Assembly (NCBI GenBank): GCA_029560455.1
Contig: JAKQKW010000501.1
Span: 1 to 31,274, forward strand
DNA from: Candidatus Rifleibacteriota bacterium
GTDB lineage: Bacteria; Riflebacteria; Ozemobacteria; Ozemobacterales; Ozemobacteraceae
DNA: 31,274 bases
Reading direction: 5' to 3'
Part shown: positions 1 through 6,755 of the stretch, piece after piece
Layout of the letters: each line of letters starts with the position of its first letter
How positions within the stretch are numbered: position 1 is the stretch's first letter
Notes under the pieces: model-generated
Seen by the model: the letters and a program-made list of their open reading frames with translations, nothing else
Told to the model about the DNA's origin: nothing
The model's database searches: none
Position numbers and translations under genes: made by a program

Positions 1-79
1 GCAGAATCAATGCCAGAACCAGACTCACAAATGTCGTGAGTCTTTCGACTCTTTGTTCTTCTGCGCCGAAAACGGTCAT
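1..79 (-). CDS. Partial N-terminus of a TonB-like energy transducer (cut by window edge)
   Basis: Only the first 26 codons are present. The ATG at 79 overlaps the exbD stop as ATGA, so translation is probably coupled to exbD. The visible peptide has a short charged N-terminal segment (MTVFGAEEQRVERL) followed by the start of a hydrophobic segment (TTFVSLVLALIL). This is the layout of a TonB/TolA-type protein with one N-terminal membrane anchor. ExbB and ExbD commonly precede a TonB-family gene, so position is the main argument. No proline-rich linker or C-terminal TonB domain can be checked here. It could instead be a second ExbD or another anchored protein. Confidence 0.6.
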   Translation of the reverse strand, partial: MTVFGAEEQRVERLTTFVSLVLALIL

Positions 80-480
80 TTTTCACTTTCCGGGCGACCG
101 GCGAAGGCAACACGGGTAATGCCGGCCTGTCGCAGCCTGTCAAGCAGCTCGATAGAGACACCAGCAGGCGAAAGGTGACTGGCATAGATGATTATCTGTG
201 TATCGCTGGCATTGCGAAACTTTTCGCCGATCTGCAATAAAATTGCGTCGGCGGCCATGTCCGCGCCGTTCAGACTGAGCTGACCATTCTGCGCAACTTC
301 GATCCGTTGCGCACTTGTGCTGCCCTGGGTCTGAGAAGAAATCGCCGGCAGTTCAAGAGGTGTCTGCGGCAGAAAATTCTGGGTCAGAATATAAAACAAC
401 AGCAGAGTAAAAATAATATCTGAACACGAAGTCAGATCGAGAGCAAAGCCCTCTTTCGCATTGTTTCTGCGCAGGGCCAT
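76..480 (-). CDS. exbD: ExbD/TolR family biopolymer transport protein
   Basis: The protein has 134 residues, normal for ExbD/TolR. It has a short basic cytoplasmic N-terminus, then one membrane segment at about residues 19-36 (SDIIFTLLLFYIL). Asp21 at the start of that helix matches the conserved proton-conducting Asp of the family. The rest is a small periplasmic domain (IEVAQNGQLSLNG, then a region ending in a 'G(I/V)..VAFAG' strand) typical of ExbD. With ExbB it forms an inner-membrane proton channel that energises a TonB or TolA partner. Its ATG at 480 shares one base with the exbB stop (TGATG), and its own stop overlaps the next start, so the three genes are translationally coupled. Confidence 0.88.
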   Translation of the reverse strand: MALRRNNAKEGFALDLTSCSDIIFTLLLFYILTQNFLPQTPLELPAISSQTQGSTSAQRIEVAQNGQLSLNGADMAADAILLQIGEKFRNASDTQIIIYASHLSPAGVSIELLDRLRQAGITRVAFAGRPESEK

Positions 481-1115
481 CAGTTTTTACCCGCCGGAAC
501 TTTATCAGGGACAACCGTGACTGGAGCAGCTTCTGTGGCATCGGCACCGATTTCAAGCTCGTGAAATACCAGAATTTCAAGCTGACGCAGATGCCGGCGG
601 GCAAGTGCCTCGACCGCATAGGTAAAACCCCAGGCGATCAACGCCAGCATCAGGCCATAAACGGTTGTGAACAGAGCTTCATGAATGCCGCCGGCGAGGT
701 CTGAAGGCGTTACCATGCCAAGCCTGGCGACCGTATTAAATACTTTGACCATCCCCGTTACGGTTCCGAGAAAGCCCATCAGCGTGCTTATCTGCGCAAG
801 AAAGCGCATCGCGGGTACGCGCCGCGTCAGGCAGTCTTCCATGCGCGAGAAACACAGTTCGATCGACTCGAGCAGCGAAAGTCCGGCAAGCCCTTTGCGG
901 TTTTTCGCCATTTCGATAGCCTTGCGCGCCCAGCGCGGAGCGCCGGCACATGAATAACGGTCTGACCACAGGGTCCAGATCGTCAGCCAGACCGTCTGGT
1001 ATACGCCAAGAGCGAAAATGAACACGCCAACCAGAGTCAGCGGGTACATAACCGGCCCACCGGCCTGCAGAACACTCAAAAAATCGGCTATTATATTTCT
1101 CACCACCAGTCGCAT
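480..1115 (-). CDS. exbB: ExbB/TolQ/MotA proton channel family protein
   Basis: The protein has 211 residues and three predicted membrane segments: about 18-45 (VMYPLTLVGVFIFALGVYQT), 105-130 and 145-170. The family signature lies at about residues 107-125 (ISTLMGFLGTVTGMVKVF), followed by 'GIHEALFTTVYGLMLALIAW', the third helix that lines the proton path. It is the larger channel subunit and partners the ExbD encoded immediately downstream. The chosen ATG at 1115 lies only about 5 nt downstream of the predicted transcription start and has no clear ribosome binding site, so the message may be nearly leaderless. Alternatively, initiation may occur at the GTG codons a few residues downstream. 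The family call is secure; the partner (TonB-like or TolA-like) is not known. Confidence 0.9.
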   Translation of the reverse strand: MRLVVRNIIADFLSVLQAGGPVMYPLTLVGVFIFALGVYQTVWLTIWTLWSDRYSCAGAPRWARKAIEMAKNRKGLAGLSLLESIELCFSRMEDCLTRRVPAMRFLAQISTLMGFLGTVTGMVKVFNTVARLGMVTPSDLAGGIHEALFTTVYGLMLALIAWGFTYAVEALARRHLRQLEILVFHELEIGADATEAAPVTVVPDKVPAGKN

Positions 1116-1127
1116 TAAGTAGCTCTA

Positions 1128-1155
1128 AGTATAAACCAAACGCTAAAAATGTCAA
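1128..1155 (-). promoter_or_regulatory. Sigma-70-type promoter of the exbB operon
   Basis: On the minus strand a consensus -35 TTGACA (1155-1150) is followed, after 16 nt, by TATACT (1133-1128). Transcription would start near 1120-1121, about 5 nt before the exbB ATG at 1115. This is the best promoter match in the window and separates exbBD from the ABC genes upstream. Confidence 0.65.
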
Positions 1156-1315
1156 ATATCGAATCAGCCAGCCAGAGAGCAATCGTTGCAAAAATCCTGG
1201 TTGCCGGATCTGCTGGCCACATACGAAAAAATGCCACTACCCTCTTTCACTCAGGCACTTATAAAAATAATGTGCACGCGGAAGGCTGTGGCGGACAATT
1301 TGCAAATTCCTGTCG

Positions 1316-1335
1316 AACTGAGACGAATCTCAGTT
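1316..1335 (-). terminator. Hairpin overlapping the end of the FtsX-like permease gene
   Basis: A perfect 8-bp stem AACTGAGA / TCTCAGTT closes a 4-nt loop. On the minus strand the loop reads TTCG and the stem overlaps the TGA stop at 1332-1330. No U-tract follows, so it is a weak intrinsic terminator at best. It could also protect the 3' end of the transcript. Confidence 0.35.
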
Positions 1336-2562
1336 AAGGTCGCGTAAAACCTCGGCCGGGCGGGTTGCCGCAGCCCTGACTGCCGGAACCAGGCCGGCGA
1401 TGATGCCTGCCAGTGCGGTGGCAAAGATCAGCAAGGCAAGCGTGGCCGGCACATCGACAACCTGATAGGCGGCGTCGATGCGTGCACCCATTACCCGAGC
1501 GATGGTTCTGAACATCGCATAACCGGCACCAGCGCCCAATATGCCGCCGGCCAACGAAACCAGCAGCGATTCGACGATGAACTGGGCAAAAATACTGCGG
1601 TCGCGCCAGCCGATCGCCTTGAGAACAGCGACTTCGTGAGCACGTTCAGAAGCCGCTGACCATTGGGCGTTACCGGCGAAAAGCATCGCAAGCACGGCAA
1701 CGATCAGCATTACGGCGCTGACCGAGTTCTGGCTCAACCCCATGAATTTGACAACCGGAATCGAGCAGACAACCGAATTGGTGATGCCCTGTTCAACCAG
1801 GGCCTGCACCTTCTGCATGGCAACGGCGACGGTTTCGGCACCGGTGGCTTCTATGAGAAAAAGATTGGCTTCGTTGTTCAAAGGCCGGTTGAGGCGGCGA
1901 CTGATGGCGGCTTCGGCATCGGGCCAGTTCATGTAGACATCGGCCCGGGCGGTGCGGGCGTGCGAACCGGCGATGCCGATGATCGGAAAAAGCGTGTCGC
2001 CGATGTTCACCACTGACCCGACCTTGAGGTTCCAAATGTCGGCGTATGATTTGTCGACGATGACAACGTTGCGGTCGTTCTGCTGAAAGAAGACGCCGCT
2101 GATGATGTCGTGGCGAGAAATCAGGGTCGCCTGCAAAGCCCGCACATCTGCCGGTCTGATGCCGCCGATACTGAAGACGTGGCCGTCCTGGCTGTTTTTA
2201 AAGCGGTAGAGCAGAAAAGGTGTCACCACCCCGACTTCTGGAATCTTCGCAATGCTGGCCGCAAGGTTTGCCGGCAACAGCCGGGTAACTACCGTTGGCT
2301 CGGTAAAAAAGCCCTCATTAACAGGGTCGAGCGGTCTGACGGCTGGCTCATCACCGGCACCGATAAGATTCATCGGCGCATAGGCAAGAAATTTGTTGCC
2401 CATATAGTTTACCAGCGCGTTTTTCGCCTGCAGGTCATACTGCAGCATCAGAACCATGGCGGTAATAAGCATACAGCCGAGAAAAAAGCCTGACAGACCG
2501 GCGAGGGTCCGCAGCTTTCGTCTTTTCAGCTCTCTCAGAGCGCAGGTAATAACGTCAGACAT
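1330..2562 (-). CDS. ABC transporter permease, FtsX/MacB-LolE type
   Basis: The protein has 410 residues from the chosen ATG at 2562, one base after the stop of the ATPase gene. A longer in-frame reading lies inside the ATPase gene and is unlikely. It has one N-terminal membrane helix after a basic 'LRELKRRKLRT' segment, a long periplasmic MacB-like domain at about residues 45-280, and three C-terminal helices in the FtsX domain at about 290-410. The FtsX domain includes the conserved 'EVAVLKAIGWR' coupling helix, which contacts the ATPase. Such transporters act mechanically on lipoproteins, peptides or substrates in the periplasm rather than by classical membrane passage. It is a paralogue of the permease on the other side of the ATPase, so the two could form a LolC/LolE-like heterodimer. 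The substrate is unknown. Confidence 0.88.
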   Translation of the reverse strand: MSDVITCALRELKRRKLRTLAGLSGFFLGCMLITAMVLMLQYDLQAKNALVNYMGNKFLAYAPMNLIGAGDEPAVRPLDPVNEGFFTEPTVVTRLLPANLAASIAKIPEVGVVTPFLLYRFKNSQDGHVFSIGGIRPADVRALQATLISRHDIISGVFFQQNDRNVVIVDKSYADIWNLKVGSVVNIGDTLFPIIGIAGSHARTARADVYMNWPDAEAAISRRLNRPLNNEANLFLIEATGAETVAVAMQKVQALVEQGITNSVVCSIPVVKFMGLSQNSVSAVMLIVAVLAMLFAGNAQWSAASERAHEVAVLKAIGWRDRSIFAQFIVESLLVSLAGGILGAGAGYAMFRTIARVMGARIDAAYQVVDVPATLALLIFATALAGIIAGLVPAVRAAATRPAEVLRDLN

Positions 2563-2563
2563 A

Positions 2564-3235
2564 TCAGAGATGCAGCCTTCCGTCTTTAAGAATGGCGGTT
2601 CTGGTGGCCAGTGCCGGGTTGAACAGCCCGTGCGAAGCAACAATCATTGCGGTTCTGCCGCTTTTTATGCGCGGCAGCAGCAGATGCAGAATTTCGTCGG
2701 CGGTTTCGGGGTCGACGTCGCCGGTGGGCTCGTCGGCCAGAATCATGGCCGGGTCATTTACAAGAGTGCGGGCGATGGCAACGCGCTGCTGCTGCCCGAC
2801 GCTCAATTCGGCCGGCAGATTGTGAAGGCGTTCGCCCAGCCCGAGTTCTGCAAGAATCGCAGTCGAGCGCTGCAGTCGTTCAGTCTGGCTGATACCGCGG
2901 TGCATCAGCACTGCTTCGACATTTTCGAGGGCCGACCAGCCAGGAATCAGATTGAAATTCTGAAAAATCATGCCGATGCCGGTGGCACGAAGTTCTGCCA
3001 GTTCAGACATGCTCAGATCGGTTACCACCCGCCCGTTAAAAACGATGCGGCCGGCACTGACCGGTTCAAGGCCGCCAAGCAGGTTAAGCAGCGTCGATTT
3101 GCCGGTGCCGCTGCGGCCAGAAATCAGCAGCAGCTCGCCAGGTTCTACCGCGAAAGAAACCTCAGAGAAAATTTTCAGCTCGTTACCGCGCTGAAAAAAG
3201 CTTTTAGCAACATTCTCGACCTGTAACAGAGACAT
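2564..3235 (-). CDS. ABC transporter ATPase, MacB/LolD type
   Basis: The protein has 223 residues. The Walker A motif is GRSGTGKST (Lys46), the signature is LSVGQQQRVAIART, the Walker B is MILADEPTGDVD, and the switch His is in IVASHGLFN. This is the compact ATPase of the LolD/MacB/FtsE group, which powers FtsX-type permeases. The ATG at 3235 was chosen because GGAG sits about 9 nt upstream (GGAGAGTTCGAAG) and the protein then begins with the usual family sequence; an ATG seven codons earlier lacks this. It lies between two FtsX-like permease genes, 1 nt upstream of one and 146 nt downstream of the other. It probably serves a heterodimer of the two. Confidence 0.93.
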   Translation of the reverse strand: MSLLQVENVAKSFFQRGNELKIFSEVSFAVEPGELLLISGRSGTGKSTLLNLLGGLEPVSAGRIVFNGRVVTDLSMSELAELRATGIGMIFQNFNLIPGWSALENVEAVLMHRGISQTERLQRSTAILAELGLGERLHNLPAELSVGQQQRVAIARTLVNDPAMILADEPTGDVDPETADEILHLLLPRIKSGRTAMIVASHGLFNPALATRTAILKDGRLHL

Positions 3236-3381
3236 CTTCGAACTCTCCAGCATCATTTAATCATATACCAACAATTTTAACCGCAACGCCGGCAAGCCTT
3301 CCCGGCTGCCTGCCCCATGATAAATTCCGCCTTTATCGGCATTATTTAATCACCTGGTCCTCCGTCACATTTAGCAAAGAA

Positions 3382-4683
3382 CTATACACGGCGCAAAGCT
3401 TCAGCTGGCCGCTGTCTGATCACCAGTATTACCGGCAGCAGGCCGGCCAGAACCCCGGCAGTAACGGCGAAAGCAACGACGGCGGCGAAAAGGCCGGGAT
3501 TGAGAACCCCGGTCATCGTGGCGTCGATGCCGAGCAGATTGTTTACAGGCACCAGCAGCAGAACTGCCAGCCCGGCGATCAGGCCGGCCAGGCTGCCTGC
3601 CACAGACTGCGCCAGAGTTTCGGCGAGCTGCTGCAGAATGATGACCCGGTTGTTCCAGCCAATTGCCTTGAGAATCGCGAAGCTCCGCCGTCGCTCGATT
3701 ACCGAGGCCCACTGAATTCTGGCCGAGAACAGCATCGCAGCGACGGCAACCAGAACCATAAAGGCCCAGATCAGTCTGGTGTTCAGCCCGATTGCCTTCG
3801 CTGCCGGAAAATAACAACCGGTAGTCAGCAGGCTGTCGCCCTTCATCAGTGCTTTTACGTCTTCGAGCGCCCTGCCATGCACGGTGGCATCGCGACTTTC
3901 GATCAGAATCAGGTTCGCTTCGTTTTCGAGCGGGTTGTGAATGCGGCGGTTGATAACCCTCTCAGCATCGGCGAACAGCATGATCACGTCGGGTTTAACC
4001 GGCCGGGCACCTGAATTGATAATACCGGCCACCATAAAGGTTTCACTGGCAATAACCAGAGTCGAGCCGCATTTAAGCCCGTGGTTACCGGCAAAGCCGA
4101 TATCGACGAGCACCTGGCCGGTCAAGCTGCCGTTCAGAAAGTTTCCCTCGATAAGATCTGAAGCGGCGCAGCAGTTGGTTGAAACCGCAGAACTCTGCAC
4201 ATCGATGCCGCCGACCGCGAAAATCGTGTTTGTCTGCGGGTTACGGAACCTGAACATCAGGCAGGCCGAAGCATCTCTGATCAGAGGCAGAGCACGGATC
4301 TTCGCGACCAGATCGAGTGTCAGCAGCCGGGTGCCGTTGGTGTTGATGACGAAGCCCTCGTTGAGAATGTCGACCGGCTTTTTGTTGCAGCCGGTGCAGT
4401 TCTCGCATTTCGATTTGCAGACCGCAGGGACAATGCCGCGTGCAAGTTTCGCCAGGTCTTCTTCACTCAGTGAACTGATGTCGCCGCAGGCGGGCAGCCA
4501 GGTGACAAAATAGGTGCCGGCCTCGCCGATCGTGATATTCTGAACGACGCGCGAATAAAGCAGAACCGCCGCGAGAACGATCAGAAAAGCGACAGTGAGC
4601 GCATAGCCACTGATCACCGCGAGGGTGCGGCGTTTGTGCTGCTTCAGTTCGCGCCCGGCAAGGGCGATAATATCTCTCGTCAA
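3382..4683 (-). CDS. ABC transporter permease, FtsX/MacB type, with periplasmic cysteine cluster
   Basis: The protein has 433 residues from a TTG at 4683, preceded at 7 nt by AGGAG. An ATG two codons upstream is in another frame and stops at once (ATGGCTTGA), and the longer reading of the frame has no family similarity. A basic segment (GRELKQHKRRT) precedes the first membrane helix. A periplasmic domain and three C-terminal helices follow, with the FtsX 'FAILKAIGWNNR' coupling element. It resembles the permease at 1330-2562 along its length. The clear difference is an insertion of about 30 residues near residues 65-90 containing CKSKCENCTGC (spacing C-x3-C-x2-C-x2-C), plus a downstream Cys-Cys pair (NCCAA). 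Such a cluster is unusual in a MacB-like domain and could bind metal or form disulfides. The function is inferred from family only. Confidence 0.87.
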   Translation of the reverse strand: MTRDIIALAGRELKQHKRRTLAVISGYALTVAFLIVLAAVLLYSRVVQNITIGEAGTYFVTWLPACGDISSLSEEDLAKLARGIVPAVCKSKCENCTGCNKKPVDILNEGFVINTNGTRLLTLDLVAKIRALPLIRDASACLMFRFRNPQTNTIFAVGGIDVQSSAVSTNCCAASDLIEGNFLNGSLTGQVLVDIGFAGNHGLKCGSTLVIASETFMVAGIINSGARPVKPDVIMLFADAERVINRRIHNPLENEANLILIESRDATVHGRALEDVKALMKGDSLLTTGCYFPAAKAIGLNTRLIWAFMVLVAVAAMLFSARIQWASVIERRRSFAILKAIGWNNRVIILQQLAETLAQSVAGSLAGLIAGLAVLLLVPVNNLLGIDATMTGVLNPGLFAAVVAFAVTAGVLAGLLPVILVIRQRPAEALRRV

Positions 4684-4713
4684 GCCATCTCTCCTGCTGT
4701 GGGCTTCATCGCG

Positions 4714-4742
4714 AGTATAACAGCATTTCACCCCCGGTTGAA
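4714..4742 (-). promoter_or_regulatory. Putative promoter of the FtsX-permease/ABC operon
   Basis: On the minus strand TTCAAC (4742-4737) and TATACT (4719-4714) are separated by 17 nt. The predicted start near 4707 gives a leader of about 24 nt before the TTG at 4683, and this leader contains the AGGAG site. The -10 is identical to that of the exbB promoter; the -35 is weak. Confidence 0.45.
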
Positions 4743-4821
4743 GGCAAAGTTTTTTTACAGTTTGCGAAATTTGTCGAGTCGGGTTAGGCTTTAGGAAACA
4801 GATAAATGGGGGGGGAAACTT

Positions 4822-6396
4822 ATGCCGACCAGCCGTCGTGATTTTACTGACCAGGCCGATTATACCCTGCATCGCGATTTTATCCGCACGCTGCCCGAAG
4901 ATTTCTGCCGCAAACATCAGGTGGTGCTGATCGGCAAAAAGCCGGCAAACGCCGAGCATCAAGCGGTTCTTGGCATGCTCGACCCTGCCGACGCTCAGGC
5001 GCTAAAAGAAGTCGAGAATCTTACCGGCCTTAAGTTCAAGCATGTGCAGCTGAATGCCTACGAGCTCGATCAGGCTCTTGAATTTGCCTACAAAGAAAGT
5101 GAAGTTGCTCACACCACCCTCAATGCCGGCCCGGTGCGCGAGCGGATTGCCCTGCGCCACGACCAGAAAATAACTTTTGAGCGCGACCAGAAGCCGGCCG
5201 ATATCTGTGGCAGCCTGCTTGCCTCTGCGGTTCAACAACGCGCTTCAGACATTCATCTTGAAGTTTACAGCAACAACGTCAGCCTCAGATACAGAATCGA
5301 CGGGGTTCTGCACAAAGTTGCCTCGCCGCTGAGCCCTGAGAACATTCAATCGGTCATACAGCATGTAAAGGTTCTTTCTGAACTGAACATCGCCGACCGG
5401 CGTCTGCCGCAGGACGGCCACATAGTCGCGCGTTACACCGCCCCGGATGGTCGCTCGCGCCGTATCGATTTCAGAGTCTCGGTTCTGCCGGGCCTGTATG
5501 GCGAAGACTGCGTTCTGCGCGTGCTCGACGAAACCTGTCTGACGATCAAACTTGAATCACTCGGCATGTCGAACGAAAAGTTCAATCTTTTCCATGCGAT
5601 GCTGCATGAGCCGGGCGGCCTGATTCTCGTGTCAGGGCCGACCTCAAGCGGCAAGACGACGACGCTTTACGCTGTTATCGAGCACATCAAAGATGACAGT
5701 AAAAAAATTCTCACGGTCGAAGACCCGATTGAATATGAAATTTCGCGGGTCAACCAGAAGCAGATCACGCCGGTGATGTCGTTTGCTGACTACACAAGAG
5801 CCTTCATGCGCCAGAACCCAGATATCGTCATGATCGGCGAAGTGCGCGACGAAGAAACCGCTGTAATGGCAGTGCGGGCCGCCCAGATGGGACACCTCGT
5901 TCTCACCACCGTACATTCGCGCGATGCGGCTTCGGCCGTCTCACGCATGCTGTCGCTCGGCGTCGAGCGCAATATTCTGGCCGCCGGCCTGGTCGGTGTG
6001 CTCTCACAGCGTCTGGTGCGCCGCGTCTGCATTGGCTGCATCGAATCATATCAACCCGACGCCGAAACCCTCGAACTGCTGCCCGGCCTGCCGAAAGACA
6101 TTCCGTTCAGACACGGAAAAGGCTGCGAACTCTGCGGCGGCTCTGGCTACCGCGGTCTGACCGGCGTTTTCGAACTGCTGCGCATCGACGCAAAACTGCG
6201 CAAAATCATCACCCTCGGCGAAACCGGCAGTGCCGCGCTGCTGCCCCTTCCCCCCGGGTTCAGATGCATGTATGACTACGCTATCGAAAAGGTCGCCCAG
6301 GGCATCACCACCGTCGAAGAAATCGTCAGAACCATCCCGGTTCCGGCCCGCTTCGACAATATCGAGACCCAAACCCGAACTGCAGCCACAGATTAA
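4822..6396 (+). CDS. Type IV pilus / type II secretion assembly ATPase (PilB/GspE family)
   Basis: The protein has 524 residues. A shortened, divergent N-terminal region of about 120 residues precedes the motor. The N2E domain contains 'ASDIHLEVYSNNVSLRYRIDG', then come Walker A GPTSSGKTTT (Lys278), the Asp box, Walker B 'DIVMIGEVRDEE' (about 334-345), and the His box 'GHLVLTTVHSRDA'. A zinc-binding tetracysteine is present: C403-x2-C406 and C435-x2-C438, typical of extension ATPases and absent from PilT. It drives pilin or pseudopilin polymerisation from the cytoplasmic face. No other pilus or secretion gene is adjacent, so its partners must be elsewhere or include the pilin-like protein at 13,713-14,276. 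A G-rich stretch (eight G, then GAAACTT) lies before the ATG. The last residues (TAATD) and the stop codon lie within an intergenic repeat. Confidence 0.92.
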   Translation: MPTSRRDFTDQADYTLHRDFIRTLPEDFCRKHQVVLIGKKPANAEHQAVLGMLDPADAQALKEVENLTGLKFKHVQLNAYELDQALEFAYKESEVAHTTLNAGPVRERIALRHDQKITFERDQKPADICGSLLASAVQQRASDIHLEVYSNNVSLRYRIDGVLHKVASPLSPENIQSVIQHVKVLSELNIADRRLPQDGHIVARYTAPDGRSRRIDFRVSVLPGLYGEDCVLRVLDETCLTIKLESLGMSNEKFNLFHAMLHEPGGLILVSGPTSSGKTTTLYAVIEHIKDDSKKILTVEDPIEYEISRVNQKQITPVMSFADYTRAFMRQNPDIVMIGEVRDEETAVMAVRAAQMGHLVLTTVHSRDAASAVSRMLSLGVERNILAAGLVGVLSQRLVRRVCIGCIESYQPDAETLELLPGLPKDIPFRHGKGCELCGGSGYRGLTGVFELLRIDAKLRKIITLGETGSAALLPLPPGFRCMYDYAIEKVAQGITTVEEIVRTIPVPARFDNIETQTRTAATD

Positions 6397-6572
6397 CGCG
6401 AGAAAATTTTTGGCCACAGATGAATTCAGCAGGGCACAGATTAACGCGGATGCACTCGGATAATAGGGCAAAACACAAATTCATTCAAACAAACATCGGG
6501 GGTAATCTGTGTTCATCAGTGGCCTGGCCTGCAGTTATTAAACATCTGCGTTCATCTATGTGGATCTTCGGG
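6386..6572. repeat. Inverted copies of a 'CCACAGATTAACGCGG' intergenic repeat
   Basis: Degenerate copies of the words CCACAGAT, GAACACAGATTA and AACGCGGAT occur on the plus strand at 6386-6400, 6413-6422 and 6435-6450. They appear reversed at about 6507-6522 (AATCTGTGTTCATCAG) and 6542-6563 (ATCTGCGTTCATCTATGTGG). The block separates two convergent genes and supplies the stop codon of each: TAA at 6394-6396 on plus and TGA at 6554-6552 on minus. Similar words occur as dispersed intergenic repeats in many unrelated bacteria. No other gene is seen between 6397 and 6551. Confidence 0.6.
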
Positions 6573-6755
6573 TGGAGCGTCGGGGATTACGATGTCTTCG
6601 GGGGCGATGGCGTAGACGACGCCGTTTTTTGAGGCGTATACGGTGTTGCCCATTTTCTTGTGCATGATGGCCGCCTTGCGCATGGCGCGTTTTAAAGCAT
6701 TCTCGATCAGAATATCTTCGATGCGGCTATTTTCATTGTTTTTTGCTTCAGGCAT
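6552..6755 (-). CDS. Small partner protein of the zeta-type kinase (hypothetical)
   Basis: The protein has 67 residues from the ATG at 6755, which overlaps the kinase stop as TAATG. A start ten codons earlier inside the kinase gene is possible. AGGAG lies 14 nt upstream (AGGAGAAATACCTGTA). The protein has an acidic N-terminus, a helical stretch (IENALKRAMRKAAIMHKKMG), then a short beta-like segment (TVYASKNGVVYAIAPED). This is the shape of the small proteins commonly encoded next to zeta-like P-loop kinases, which are sometimes called putative antitoxins. I recognise the architecture and context but not a named family. Its last three codons and stop lie within an intergenic repeat, so the native C-terminus may have been replaced. 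Confidence 0.65.
   Translation of the reverse strand: MPEAKNNENSRIEDILIENALKRAMRKAAIMHKKMGNTVYASKNGVVYAIAPEDIVIPDAPPEDPHR

Noticed and set aside
2456..3226. Long plus-strand ORF opposite the ABC ATPase
   Set aside because: It is antisense to a gene with every ABC ATPase motif, and its translation resembles no protein family.
4383..4430. CKSKCENC in the permease fits the radical SAM C-x3-C-x2-C spacing
   Set aside because: The rest of the protein is a clear FtsX-type permease, the motif lies in the periplasmic domain, and no radical SAM barrel is present.
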